From: a virus
Direction: 5' to 3' (one strand)
IMG/VR virus record: IMGVR_UViG_3300045921_000221
Span: 1 to 21,002 of that record
Length of the DNA: 21,002 bases
Shown: one piece after another, positions 6,715-15,056 of the stretch
Layout: every line of letters begins with the position of its first letter
Position numbering within the stretch: position 1 is the first letter of the stretch
Made by a program: the position numbers and the translations under genes
Notes under the pieces: model-generated
Databases searched by the model: none
What the model saw: the letters and a program-made list of their open reading frames with translations, nothing else
What the model was told of the DNA's origin: nothing

Positions 6715-6903
6715 TTACGACTTGCGGTAGCCCCAGGCCACCCAGTTGACCTTACGGCTGAACGTGGTGGCCGCGATCTGTGCGGTGTCGGCGGTCGCGG
6801 TGGTGAGCTGGCCGAACGCGAAGGTAAGACCAGCGGCCTGACCGTTGCCCGGCGAGATCACGTTGGGGACAGAAACGTCGGGTCCGATGTATCCTTCGTT
6901 CAT
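6715..6903 (-). CDS. 62-residue unknown protein after the capsid gene
   Basis: ATG at 6903 is preceded by GGAG at nine-base spacing. The product has a mostly polar, beta-leaning sequence: MNEGYIGPDVSVPNVISPG, a LTFAFGQLTTATADTAQIAATTF stretch, and a C-terminal SRKVNWVAWGYRKS that is aromatic and basic. There is no signal peptide or true membrane segment. It is the first gene after the major coat protein and its hairpin. A small decoration or cement protein, or a coat-associated peptide, is plausible from position only. I do not recognise the family. Confidence 0.6.
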   Translation of the reverse strand: MNEGYIGPDVSVPNVISPGNGQAAGLTFAFGQLTTATADTAQIAATTFSRKVNWVAWGYRKS

Positions 6904-6937
6904 GGCGCAGCACTCCGGGGGAGAAGTTCGAGAATCA

Positions 6938-6965
6938 AGGGCGACCCGCTTTCACGGATCGCCCT
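6938..6965 (-). terminator. Hairpin after the coat gene, probable terminator or attenuator
   Basis: On the minus strand a 7-bp stem (AGGGCGA/TCGCCCT) encloses an inner 3-bp stem (CCG/CGG) and is followed by TTGATTCT, a weak T-tract. It lies about 33 bases after the coat protein stop. A second short GC hairpin (GGGG/CCCC, about 6976-6987) followed by TTTG lies between the stop and this element. Partial termination here would keep coat protein mRNA in excess over downstream genes. Confidence 0.5.
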
Positions 6966-6997
6966 GGGGTGTCAAAGGGGTCCGCCCCCGTCACTGA

Positions 6998-8230
6998 TTA
7001 GGTGAGTTGGCGGCAGATCTGTGCGCCGAGTCGGCCGTCGACCATGGCCGCGCCGCACAGGATGTCGAGCGAGAGCACGTCGCTCTTGAGGTTGCGGTCG
7101 TAGTCGAACACCGCGCGCATCGACAGGTTGCTCGCCTGGTCCTCGATGTACGCCGCGGGCGTGCCCACGGGCAGATCGAGGGGGACGGAGACGAAGGCGA
7201 AGCAGTCGGGGTGGAACAGAGCGCCGTGGTTCTGGCGGGTCAGACCGCCGCCGCGGTAGACGTTGATCGTCGCGTTGTCAGCCACGTCCTCGCGGAGCGG
7301 CTCCCAGATCGTGAACGTGCCGGCGCTGCCCGAGGAGGTCACAGCCACCGCGCCCACGACACCGGCGCCGCCCGGACCCTTCACAACGCAGTCCTGGTAG
7401 TCGCCGGACGAGCCGGAGAGGAAGATGCGGACGATGTCGCCGACCTTGAGCGTCACGGCCGCGCCGTTGGCGTTGTCGTAGGGGATGCTCGTGCTGCCCT
7501 TGACCAGCGAGGCGCTGTTCACGAGGCAGGTCGTCATGGTGCCGCTGGTGAACGTCGCGGTGTTGACGTTCTGGCCCATGTAGAGATCGAAGTTCATGAT
7601 CGGGCCGACGCGGGCGGCGCGGAGAGCGCTGTCGTCGCCGCTCTTGTCGACGCCGACGAACGCCTCTTGGCTCAGGATCGTGGCCTTCTGCGTGGTGCTG
7701 ACGATGCCGACGCGCGGGTTGAGCGGCGTCTTGAGATCGTTCATCGTCTTGTCGCAGTTCGCCCAGTCCGCGATCGTGGTGGGCAGCGCCACGGCACCGG
7801 AGCCCGCGCCGATCAGGCCAAACTCGGAGGGACCAGCCACGTTCGGGATGTGGAAGAGCTTGGTGAGACCGTACTGGTCGATCTTCTCGCCCATCTCCAC
7901 CATGCGAGGAGCGAGCACCTGCTCAGAGAAGTCGACGAGCGACATGGTGCGCTCGCGGTCGGTGATCTTGATCGTCGCGTCGAAGTGCTTCTCGAGGGTG
8001 AGCGGGATCGACGTTTCCTGGATGTCGCGGACGGTCACGGTCGAGCCGTTGTACTCGTCCACAACGCCCTTCGAGCGGCGGCGGATGCTGATGGTCTCGC
8101 CGACCTTGGCGCCCGCGTTCAGCGAGGCCTCGTAGCGGCGGGAGAACAGGCGCTGCGTGACAAGATTGCTCTGGAGGAGCACCAGGGCCTCGCGAGCAAT
8201 GACAGACGGGGTGAGAAAGATGTTCGGCAT
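6998..8230 (-). CDS. Major capsid protein, P22 coat-like
   Basis: A 410-residue HK97-fold coat protein of the P22 gp5-like family. The N-terminus, MPNIFLTPSVIAREALVLLQ followed by NLVTQRLFSRRYE and VGETISIRRR, is the hallmark of that family. Also typical are the KITDRERTMSLVDFSEQVLAPRM stretch, NPRVGIVSTTQKA, and the C-terminal VDGRLGAQICRQL. A beta-rich segment around residues 210-310 (LVKGSTSIPYDN, LKVGDIVRIFLSG, AGTFTIWEPL) probably corresponds to the inserted domain that P22 coat carries on the HK97 core. Translation could begin 15 bases earlier at 8245, but ATG at 8230 has GGAGAG at seven-base spacing and starts the conserved N-terminus. It follows the scaffold gene, as expected for a procapsid built around a separate scaffold. 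Confidence 0.9.
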   Translation of the reverse strand: MPNIFLTPSVIAREALVLLQSNLVTQRLFSRRYEASLNAGAKVGETISIRRRSKGVVDEYNGSTVTVRDIQETSIPLTLEKHFDATIKITDRERTMSLVDFSEQVLAPRMVEMGEKIDQYGLTKLFHIPNVAGPSEFGLIGAGSGAVALPTTIADWANCDKTMNDLKTPLNPRVGIVSTTQKATILSQEAFVGVDKSGDDSALRAARVGPIMNFDLYMGQNVNTATFTSGTMTTCLVNSASLVKGSTSIPYDNANGAAVTLKVGDIVRIFLSGSSGDYQDCVVKGPGGAGVVGAVAVTSSGSAGTFTIWEPLREDVADNATINVYRGGGLTRQNHGALFHPDCFAFVSVPLDLPVGTPAAYIEDQASNLSMRAVFDYDRNLKSDVLSLDILCGAAMVDGRLGAQICRQLT

Positions 8231-8305
8231 CGGTGGACTCTCCAAAGCGGATCAAACGCACGATGAGTGTACGCAGTTCCGGGAAAGCCCACAGGACCCT
8301 CGCCG

Positions 8306-9160
8306 TCAGGGGTTGAACCGACCGGCCCAGCCGGTCTGCAAGCCCTGCTTCTTCCGGTACTCCTTGTACTCGGACATCGACATCTTAGCCACCTGAGCAT
8401 CACTCAGGGCACCATTTCCCCCACCCATCCCGCCCTCAGCACCGGCCCCGCGGCTCCCGGGGAACCAGTGCCGGGCCTTCTCCTTCATCCCGTCAAGCCA
8501 TTCGGCAGCGCCCATCGGGCTCTTGCCGTCCTTGCCCAGAAGAACAACGCCGTCAGGCCCCTTGATGTGAACACCATGCTCGCGGTCAAAGGCGAAGGTG
8601 TTGCGGGCCCGCAGGAGAACGTCATCGAGCGCGGTGTCGACGATGCCGGCCTTCGTCGCCGCCTGCATCACCGTCGCCTCGATCTCGCGCTGTGCGTACG
8701 CGGTGTGGGCGGCGTTGCGGTCGCGCTCCGCGGCCTCGGCCTTCTCAGTCGCCGCCTTGATCTTGGCCTCGAGGTCCTTGCGCATCGCAGACGCGCGACG
8801 CTCGAACCACTCGTCGTGCTTGCCCTCGGCCAGCAACTTGTTCGTCTCGTCCTTCGACAGACGCTCACGCATCTCGATCAGGCCCTTGAGCCCATCGGTG
8901 CCGCCAAGCGCGTCGATCTGACCCTGGATCGCGTCGAGCGATTCCTTGAGCTTCCGCTTCTCGGCAAGGATCTCGTCGCGGTTCTGCTTGAGCGTGGCCG
9001 TCGCCTTCTCCACCGCCTCGTTGATCCGCTTCGTCACCTCGTCATCGCCACCGCCGCCACCACCGCCGCCCTCGCCTCCATTGTTGAACCGGGCACCAAA
9101 GGGCACACCGGAGAGCATGAACAGGGCGAGCGGGGACGATGCAAAACGACGACGACGCAT
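8306..9160 (-). CDS. Capsid scaffolding protein
   Basis: A 284-residue protein lying between the MuF-like and coat genes, the place of scaffolds in P22-like and related phages. A basic N-terminus (MRRRRF) and a poly-Gly stretch lead into a long charged helical region of about 140 residues (EVTKRINEAVEKATATLKQN to AATEKAEAAERDRNA). This is the extended coiled coil expected of a scaffold that is lost or cleaved on maturation. The second half has a DREHGVHIKGPDGVVLLGKDG turn, seen in many phage scaffold-like proteins, and the C-terminus is short and basic (MSEYKEYRKKQGLQTGWAG), which could be the coat-binding end. ATG at 9160 has AAGGAG six bases upstream. Confidence 0.8.
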   Translation of the reverse strand: MRRRRFASSPLALFMLSGVPFGARFNNGGEGGGGGGGGDDEVTKRINEAVEKATATLKQNRDEILAEKRKLKESLDAIQGQIDALGGTDGLKGLIEMRERLSKDETNKLLAEGKHDEWFERRASAMRKDLEAKIKAATEKAEAAERDRNAAHTAYAQREIEATVMQAATKAGIVDTALDDVLLRARNTFAFDREHGVHIKGPDGVVLLGKDGKSPMGAAEWLDGMKEKARHWFPGSRGAGAEGGMGGGNGALSDAQVAKMSMSEYKEYRKKQGLQTGWAGRFNP

Positions 9161-9181
9161 GGGCGGCTCCTTGCCTCTGGT

Positions 9182-9196
9182 GCCGGATCATCCGGC
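9182..9196. repeat. Perfect inverted repeat before the scaffold start
   Basis: A 15-base palindrome, GCCGGAT-C-ATCCGGC on the plus strand, lies in the 50-base gap between the MuF-like stop and the scaffold ribosome-binding site. It is followed by AGAGGCAAGGAG, not a T-run, so it does not look like a terminator. It could tune scaffold translation or mRNA stability. Confidence 0.35.
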
Positions 9197-9210
9197 GACC
9201 CGACCTGCAA

Positions 9211-10386
9211 TCACCTGAGCGCTTCGGCGTCCTGGCGTCGCAGATCAGCAACAGTGTAGCGGGCTCCCCGGTAGTCAGTAAAGCGGTCAAGAGAAAGTCC
9301 GCCGTCGCGGAACAGGGACGCGCGGGAGGGCCCAAGCACGTCGTCTTGGAACCACCGGGGCTGGCGTCGAAGCCACGACTCGTATGTGAGGGAGGCGGGC
9401 ACAGTGCCAACGCGATCGCGAGCCCACTGCTGACGAACCTCGTGGATGCTCTTCCCGGTGCTGCGGGCCATCTCGCGGAAGTCGATCACGCGCTCCTCGC
9501 GGGTGCGTGTGTCCGTGACAAACGGACGCTCACCGGCAATGCCATCGGGCGAGAGCACGGCCACCATGATGCTCCGACAGTTCGGATGGGCCGGAGGCCG
9601 CGCGTCAGGTGGATACAGGCGCTTGCCGGGCACGTCGTCGGGGATCACGCCACCGGGCAGCGACGCCAGGGCTCCGTCGCGGCCGGCGCACAGGAGACTG
9701 GTGCGGCCATCCAGCACCGAGGTCCATCGCTCGGCCAGAATGATGTCGGCGTTCTCCTCGAACAGCACGTCGCGGGCGACAGATGCGAAGTGAACGGCCG
9801 ACGTGCGTGCGATCGTCTGTGCCTGACGATTCGACAGAGGCAGCACCATTTCCTGGATGCGACGCACCACGGTGTCCCGGTCCACACCGGCCGTGAACGC
9901 CGCACGGATCTCGGTGACAACACGGCCTGCATCGGTGATGCGGTAGCCCCGAATCCACTCCTCAAACGTGCGTCCCGCAAATGGGATGCTCTTGGCCGTC
10001 GAGTAGGCGGAACTCGGGGCGTCGCGGACCAACAACTCTTTCAGGCCCACCGCCGACAGGATCGCGGCCTTCTGGAAAGCCGCCTCGGCCTCGACCAGGG
10101 CGCGGAACTCGACACGGAGAGCCGCCGCCATCTCCGACACGCCTTCGGCGCGGATGGCCGTCGCCTCCTCGATGAGAGAGTCGAGACGACGCGCCTTGCG
10201 GGCGCTCGTCCGCAGACCACCGCGGATGATGGAGTCGAACGCCTTGCTGACCTCGGCGATCACCGCGGCCTCTGACGGGCTCAAGCTGTTCATCGCCCGC
10301 TGACCGGCGCCCACAAACAGGCGGTTCAGATAGATCGCATGACGAACCTGCGCGTCAAGTAGTCGCGTATTTGCATCGCCCGGCAT
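9211..10386 (-). CDS. MuF-like minor head protein
   Basis: A 391-residue SPP1 gp7 / Mu gpF-type minor head protein, which sits inside the capsid near the portal. The diagnostic core is RQAQTIARTSAVHFASVA (about 187-204) followed by ERWTSVLDGRTSLLCAGRDG (219-238) and RPPAHPNCRS (263-272). The LDGRTS..C and HPNC pairs are the conserved MuF signature. The N-terminal 180 residues are helical. The C-terminal 90 residues contain TYESWLRRQPRWFQDDVLGP and a closing YTVADLRRQD, usual in proteins of this type. There is no toxin domain. ATG at 10386 lies three bases after the portal stop with GAGGAG upstream, so the two are coupled. Confidence 0.9.
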   Translation of the reverse strand: MPGDANTRLLDAQVRHAIYLNRLFVGAGQRAMNSLSPSEAAVIAEVSKAFDSIIRGGLRTSARKARRLDSLIEEATAIRAEGVSEMAAALRVEFRALVEAEAAFQKAAILSAVGLKELLVRDAPSSAYSTAKSIPFAGRTFEEWIRGYRITDAGRVVTEIRAAFTAGVDRDTVVRRIQEMVLPLSNRQAQTIARTSAVHFASVARDVLFEENADIILAERWTSVLDGRTSLLCAGRDGALASLPGGVIPDDVPGKRLYPPDARPPAHPNCRSIMVAVLSPDGIAGERPFVTDTRTREERVIDFREMARSTGKSIHEVRQQWARDRVGTVPASLTYESWLRRQPRWFQDDVLGPSRASLFRDGGLSLDRFTDYRGARYTVADLRRQDAEALR

Positions 10387-10389
10387 GGC

Positions 10390-11925
10390 TTACTCCTCAT
10401 CGCCGGGCTCCGGCTTGTCCGGGGCGTCCCCACCGGGGTTGGCGTCCTTGCCGCCGTCCTTGGGTGCCCCGGCAGGAACTTCTGGTTCGGGCTTGATAAT
10501 CGTCGCCAGAGACGCGGACTCCTCCTCGATCGCGGAGACCTCCTCCTCAAACGACTTATGGGTGAGGCTGCCGCGCCGCATCAACTCGTGCATGGTGGCG
10601 TACGACATCGGAGCGCCGCTGTTCTTCGCGGTGACAAGCTCCATGAGCTCTTGGCTCGTCATCGTGGGCTCGGCGAAGTCGGTGTCCGGAGAGAACTCCA
10701 CGGACTCCGGCTCCAAGCCGCTCATGTGGGCAACCTGCTTGAGCACGGTCTCGAAGCCCTGACCGAGATTCGTCACGATGTTTCGGAGCGTCACCTGCTG
10801 GGCCATCTGCCGCTGACGCAATGCCTCGCCGCTCTCGGGCGCGGTCTTGTCCGTGGCCAGCAACTTCCCGCCCTCCATGTCGAAGCGGTCGTACTCGTCC
10901 GCGATCGACTGGCGCATGAGCGGGATGCCCTGGCCGTCGATGTCGAGGTACCACGCCTTTGCATCGGGGCTGGGAAACGTCCAGATGCCCTCGCCGCCGA
11001 TCTTTTGCGGCGCATCGGTGGACTCGATTCCGGCGATGCAGATCTGAGGATCACCCTTGATGTAGAGCGCCCGGTTGTAGTCAGCGGTCTTGCGGTAGAT
11101 GGCAAAGGCGCGGCGGGCGAGCGGGAGCATCGGGATCGCCTGATAGCAGTACCCGATGTCGATGGCGTTGAGCGGGTAGAAGGGGATGAAGTCAAGGGTC
11201 TTTCCGCTCACGCTGATCGTGACCCAGCCGCCGGCGTCCTTGTTATCACCCTCGCTCACCACCTGCAGAGTCGGCGCCTTGTCGTCGCCAGACTCCTTCT
11301 CCTCCCACAAACGCGACTGATAGACGCCGTTGTTCAGGCGCAACTCGCGGTACCGAGTGACCTTCTCGACGTCAAACTCGTCCTCGCCCTCCTCGTCGGA
11401 GATTTCGCGGAGCACCACAAAGCTCGCGCCACCGCCCTGACGCGCGGTGCGCTCCTGCCAGTTGATCAAGTTCTCGACCGAGTAGGGCACGATCCGCAGC
11501 TTCTGGTCGGTGTCGACATCAATCAGGAGCCCGATGCGGCCGGTCGTCAAGACCTCGGAGGTCGTCATCGACCACAGTTCTTCGAGCGTGGTCCCATCGG
11601 GGCACGCCATGTCGATCAGGTAATCGAGGGAGGCCGGGAGCTTGGCGACGGGAGGACGCGCGTGGATGACGCCCTGGAACCCGGCCAGCGCGGGCTCCAC
11701 GATCTCCGGGAACTCGGCGAACCCGAGGTAGAACGTGTAGGGATCGGAGCCAACACGCTTCCCGCTCTCAAGCACGTCGGCGATCATCGTCGGCATACCC
11801 GGAGGCACCGGCAGGTACGTCGCGGTCGCGCCCTTCACAGCCGTCTCGCCCTCGATGGCGTCGCGCATCAACTGCCACGTCGTCGAACGCTTCTTGTACT
11901 CGGGATGTGCTGTGTTGACGGGCAT
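10390..11925 (-). CDS. Portal protein, DUF4055-type
   Basis: A 511-residue protein that should form the dodecameric DNA channel at one capsid vertex. The N-terminus matches DUF4055 phage portals: YLPVPPGMPTMIADVLESGK, then YTFYLGFAEFPEIVEPALAGF and ARPPVAKLPASLDYLI. The central region carries LTTGRIGLLIDVD and VPYSVENLINWQ, and later GEALRQRQMAQQVTLRNI forms the long helix near the clip/stem. The last 60 residues are acidic and Pro/Gly-rich (EPEVPAGAPKDGGKDANPGG), a likely disordered tail. ATG at 11925 lies one base after the preceding stop. The order terminase, (membrane genes), portal, MuF, scaffold, coat is classical apart from the membrane-protein insertion. Confidence 0.88.
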   Translation of the reverse strand: MPVNTAHPEYKKRSTTWQLMRDAIEGETAVKGATATYLPVPPGMPTMIADVLESGKRVGSDPYTFYLGFAEFPEIVEPALAGFQGVIHARPPVAKLPASLDYLIDMACPDGTTLEELWSMTTSEVLTTGRIGLLIDVDTDQKLRIVPYSVENLINWQERTARQGGGASFVVLREISDEEGEDEFDVEKVTRYRELRLNNGVYQSRLWEEKESGDDKAPTLQVVSEGDNKDAGGWVTISVSGKTLDFIPFYPLNAIDIGYCYQAIPMLPLARRAFAIYRKTADYNRALYIKGDPQICIAGIESTDAPQKIGGEGIWTFPSPDAKAWYLDIDGQGIPLMRQSIADEYDRFDMEGGKLLATDKTAPESGEALRQRQMAQQVTLRNIVTNLGQGFETVLKQVAHMSGLEPESVEFSPDTDFAEPTMTSQELMELVTAKNSGAPMSYATMHELMRRGSLTHKSFEEEVSAIEEESASLATIIKPEPEVPAGAPKDGGKDANPGGDAPDKPEPGDEE

Positions 11926-11926
11926 G

Positions 11927-12307
11927 TCAGAAGGCCTTCTTCTCGAGATGCTTGAGGCGCTCGTCGTTGCGAATCGACTGCTCCCAAGCCTTGTCGGCAG
12001 TCGCCTTGATCTCGTTCTTTCGCGACTCCATGACCTCGTCGCGCACGTTGAGTGGCATGACCAGTGCAGTCATCACGCCGCCCGCGATCGAGACGCCCAC
12101 GGCAATGAACGCCGCGATCCAGCCCCAGTTGGTCTGCTTGCTCGCGGACTGCTCGCGGCGCAGCTGATCGAAGCCGGTGTTCACCGACTGAGCGATTCCG
12201 CGGAGATCGAGCTTGATGCCTGCAACGTCCTCGTGCAGATTCTCAAGGGCGACCTCGACCTTGCCGACGCGAGATTCCAGATGCTGAGGGGGCACAGGGT
12301 CATCCAT
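11927..12307 (-). CDS. Small one-TM coiled-coil membrane protein
   Basis: A 126-residue protein with an N-terminal amphipathic or coiled-coil segment (residues 9-55, ESRVGKVEVALENLHEDVAG), one transmembrane helix at 61-84 (WGWIAAFIAVGVSIAGG), and a charged C-terminal helix (EVMESRKNEI to ERLKHLEKKAF). The coiled coil plus single TM layout is like that of XhlA-type holin accessory proteins and of tail or lysis-associated membrane anchors. I cannot assign one with confidence. ATG at 12307 has GGAG eight bases upstream, and the stop is one base before the portal ATG. Together with the two membrane or exported proteins just upstream it may act in lysis. Confidence 0.65.
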   Translation of the reverse strand: MDDPVPPQHLESRVGKVEVALENLHEDVAGIKLDLRGIAQSVNTGFDQLRREQSASKQTNWGWIAAFIAVGVSIAGGVMTALVMPLNVRDEVMESRKNEIKATADKAWEQSIRNDERLKHLEKKAF

Positions 12308-12331
12308 TGGCTGGGCTCCGAGGCGTGGGGG

Positions 12332-13135
12332 TTATCGAAGGTTGTCCTGGCGGCGGATCTCGTCAATGACAGCCTCCTCCTCGGGCTCAACGTGGGAGGA
12401 GAGGAACGTCTTGAGCCGGTCCCACATCTCGGGCGGCACCTGGGCAAACGCGGGGTCCTGGGCCAGCTTCTTGAAGTCGCTGATGCCAGCGGCGACCGAC
12501 CGAAGCGCCTTGTGCGACTTCTCGCCCTTGGCAGCCTGCTGGCCGAGCGTCTGAGTCGTGAACTCGCGGTAGAGATAGAGCCCGACCACCACCAGTGCGA
12601 CGCCGCCGACGATGAACAGCGTCGCTACAGGAAAGAGCGCGGATGCAAGGAACGCACATCCTGCTCCGGCCACGACCAGCGTGGCCTTGATGGGGATGGC
12701 GACGGGAAAGGTCGGGGGCCGCACCACCAGCGAGGCGGTCGCCAGGAGGATGAGCGCGACGCCGACCCAGAGGAGAGGGTTGGCCCAGAGGTTCGACGAC
12801 CCCTTCACGTCGTTGCTGGTCTCGGTGGTGCCGCCAGTCGCCGCACCCTTGGTCCCGAGATTGGCACCCGGCGCCCCGGCGTTGAAGTCGCTGGCGATCT
12901 TCTCGCCCCGGGCCCGCAGGGACGCGCCTTCGCCGGTGGCCTCCTCCTCGATCTTGAGGCTGCCGCCATCCTTGGTCGTGGTGTGCTCGAGCGTGACCGT
13001 GCTGCCGGGCGGCAGGCCGAGCGCCTGGCGCACGGCCTCCTGCTGCTCCGGAGTCAGCGCGGATTGTCCTCGGGCGGGGGCGGCGAAGGCGAAGAGGGCG
13101 ATGGTGATGACGAGGATGGCGGCGACGGTGCGCAT
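12332..13135 (-). CDS. Signal-peptide, multi-pass membrane protein, unknown
   Basis: A 267-residue product starting at ATG 13135, which has AAGGAG at five-base spacing. The frame is open further upstream, but that part lacks a comparable start. Residues 1-23 form a signal peptide (RTVAAILVITIALFAFAAPA, then RGQS). Residues 24-115 are a polar, probably periplasmic segment (LTPEQQEAVRQALGLPPGS). Three transmembrane helices follow at about 117-138, 144-167 and 169-189. The C-terminal 75 residues are soluble and charged (FKKLAQDPAF, EPEEEAVIDEIRRQ). The start overlaps the end of the lipoprotein gene by 82 bases in another frame. Holin-like or envelope-modifying roles are possible; no known family is recognised. 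Confidence 0.7.
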   Translation of the reverse strand: MRTVAAILVITIALFAFAAPARGQSALTPEQQEAVRQALGLPPGSTVTLEHTTTKDGGSLKIEEEATGEGASLRARGEKIASDFNAGAPGANLGTKGAATGGTTETSNDVKGSSNLWANPLLWVGVALILLATASLVVRPPTFPVAIPIKATLVVAGAGCAFLASALFPVATLFIVGGVALVVVGLYLYREFTTQTLGQQAAKGEKSHKALRSVAAGISDFKKLAQDPAFAQVPPEMWDRLKTFLSSHVEPEEEAVIDEIRRQDNLR

Positions 13136-13350
13136 GAGGGCTCCTTCTTCGTGATGACCAGACGGTAGGTGGCGGGCGGCTGCGGCGCAGTCGTCACGCT
13201 CCACTTCGTTGTCGTCGTCTCGGTCGGACGCTTCTCCTCGGACTTCGATGCCACACGGGTCTTTGCCGAGCCGACCTCGGTGCTCGCCGGTGTGGCGCAT
13301 CCCGAGAGTGCGAGTGCGGTCAGGAGAAGCAGTGTGGTCATCGTTCGCAT
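13054..13350 (-). CDS. Small Pro-rich lipoprotein (o-spanin-like?)
   Basis: ATG at 13350 has AGGAG seven bases upstream. The 98-residue product opens with MRTMTTLLLLTALALSGC, a lipoprotein signal with lipobox LSGC and acylated cysteine at residue 18. The mature part is Thr/Lys-rich, and its last 30 residues are Ser/Pro-rich (PPSSSSPSPSSPSPPPP). That Pro-rich tail is encoded in the 82 bases that also encode, in another frame, the signal peptide of the next gene. Short Pro-rich lipoproteins in overlapping frames recall Rz1 outer-membrane spanins, but here the partner is a multi-pass protein rather than a typical Rz. The lipoprotein call is firm; the spanin role is a guess. Confidence 0.7.
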   Translation of the reverse strand: MRTMTTLLLLTALALSGCATPASTEVGSAKTRVASKSEEKRPTETTTTKWSVTTAPQPPATYRLVITKKEPSCAPSPPSSSSPSPSSPSPPPPEDNPR

Positions 13351-13379
13351 GTTCGTGCTCCTGCTGAAAGTGTACACGC

Positions 13380-15056
13380 TCAGCCGCGTCGCCATCGGCT
13401 CACCCGAACAACCTCCGCGCGGGCCCGTCGCCACTCCACCACCCGCATCTGGTTCGCGATCGCCCACTTGCTGATCGAGTCGTCGTGGCTGCCCGGGTCC
13501 GCGGCGAATGTTCCATCGGCCTGCAGGCGGAAGGTCATGCACTCAGCAAGGAACTGTCTGTCCATGATCCGCTCCAGCGCGCCATCGGCCTCCATCCACT
13601 CGCGGAGACCTTCGAGCGCGATCGGCCGGGTGATGACGTTGGTCGTCCAGCCGGCCCGGGCAACTCGATTCTCCTCGGCCGACCGATGGCTCGGTGCCGC
13701 GCCGTGGTAGTAGAGCGACCCGCCAGTGTGGTGCGGCTTCTCCAGCCCAAGATCGATCACCTTCTGGATGACGGCGTGGCCGTGGTTCTCTCGCTCGATC
13801 CCAACCAGCGCGTCGTTGTACTGCTTGTGGATGCGGACGATGTGGTCGGCGAGCACCCGCGGCGTGAAGATGCCGTGCAGGGACTTCACCTGCTTGCCGT
13901 TGTCGCGCCGCATCACGCCGATCCCGCTCGGATCGCAGCCGACCAGACCTTCGGACGTGTCAGCGCCAAGGCAGTAGAGGACGCCCGGCTGAGGCTTCTC
14001 CCACTCGACCTCGTAGCCGCCCGGCAGAACCCGTGCGCCCGCTGGCATAGTCCCACCGTTGGGAGCATCGATCATCTCGGGCTGTCGGCAGAAGTCGCGG
14101 ATGCGGAGCAACACCTGCGGGTCGAAGAATGGTGTGCCGCTCACAAGCCAGCAAGTCTCGTCGTCCTCGGGATACTCCTGCGGGAACAGCCGCTTGAGTT
14201 CGCGGCGCTTGCGACGCCGCCACTTGATCTGCTCGGGGTCAAGCCCGTGCTTTGCCACCAGACGACGCTCGTCGTCGTCGAGGGTCTTGACGATCTCAAC
14301 CGCCTCCTCGGGGTCGGCGATCTTGTCGCGGTTAATGTGGTCGACGAACCAGGGGAGGAAGATCGGGGTCCAGTCGTTCTTGCCCTGCTTCGCCTCCTGA
14401 TACATCTCCCTGAACATCTCGCTGCCGTTGGGAGTGGTTTCGAGCACCATCTCGCCGTGCGACGCCGCCTCGCTCAGACCAGTCAGGATGTCGCGCTGCT
14501 TCATCACCTGGTTGAAGCCGAGACAGGACCATGCGACTTCCGACCAGTGGACGCGGGAAAGCGTGTCGCCGCGGCCCACGCCACGACCGGCGGCGGTGCC
14601 GACGTAGAAGAGCGAGTTGAGGGCCGGGAACTCCAGCTTGTACTGGTTGCCGATGCCCTTGATCGCCGGCGCCTCTGGGTCGCGCTGGTGCATCAGCACG
14701 GGGATGCGGAAGATGCGGGCCGTGACCTCGCCATCCTGGGCAAGAGTGAGAACGTTGATGTTGCGGTTCCGGCTCGCCAGCGCATACGACTGCGCCTGCT
14801 CCACGGTGGTGAACCCGCCTCGGCGGTACTTCAACAGCAAGTAGCGAGGGAGCTTGCCCTTCTCCACGGCCGCTCGCTTGGCCTCGAGGTACTTGATCTG
14901 AATGGGCCGGAGCTCGAACGGGATCACCCGGTTGTCGACCGTTCGGATCTGCAGATTGCGGCGCGCGAAGTCGATGAACGACTCGTCCTTCTTCGCCGGA
15001 AGCTTGGAGGCGATGCTCGCGCGAAACTGCCGGAGTAGTTCGGTGCCATCACTCAC
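13380..15056 (-). CDS. terL: Terminase large subunit (ATPase and nuclease)
   Basis: The 558-residue DNA packaging motor. The ATPase domain shows a deviant Walker A at 76-84 (KYRRGGFTT), Walker B with the catalytic carboxylate in VHWSEVAW (E173), and the coupling motif LETTPNG at 205-211. The RNase H-fold nuclease domain has its acidic residues at D366 (LGADTSEG), E421/E423 (VGIERENHG) and D525/D526 (SHDDSISKW). Length and motif order are normal for the family. Translation starts at GTG 15056, preceded by AAGGAG at seven-base spacing, and overlaps the small subunit stop by eight bases; the nearby ATG is out of frame. It makes headful or site-specific cuts and pumps DNA through the portal. The type of ends cannot be told from sequence alone. 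Confidence 0.93.
   Translation of the reverse strand: MSDGTELLRQFRASIASKLPAKKDESFIDFARRNLQIRTVDNRVIPFELRPIQIKYLEAKRAAVEKGKLPRYLLLKYRRGGFTTVEQAQSYALASRNRNINVLTLAQDGEVTARIFRIPVLMHQRDPEAPAIKGIGNQYKLEFPALNSLFYVGTAAGRGVGRGDTLSRVHWSEVAWSCLGFNQVMKQRDILTGLSEAASHGEMVLETTPNGSEMFREMYQEAKQGKNDWTPIFLPWFVDHINRDKIADPEEAVEIVKTLDDDERRLVAKHGLDPEQIKWRRRKRRELKRLFPQEYPEDDETCWLVSGTPFFDPQVLLRIRDFCRQPEMIDAPNGGTMPAGARVLPGGYEVEWEKPQPGVLYCLGADTSEGLVGCDPSGIGVMRRDNGKQVKSLHGIFTPRVLADHIVRIHKQYNDALVGIERENHGHAVIQKVIDLGLEKPHHTGGSLYYHGAAPSHRSAEENRVARAGWTTNVITRPIALEGLREWMEADGALERIMDRQFLAECMTFRLQADGTFAADPGSHDDSISKWAIANQMRVVEWRRARAEVVRVSRWRRG

Noticed and set aside
13136-13300. Longer start for the multi-pass membrane protein.
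   Set aside because: The extra 55 residues are charged and would bury the signal peptide. ATG at 13135 has AAGGAG.
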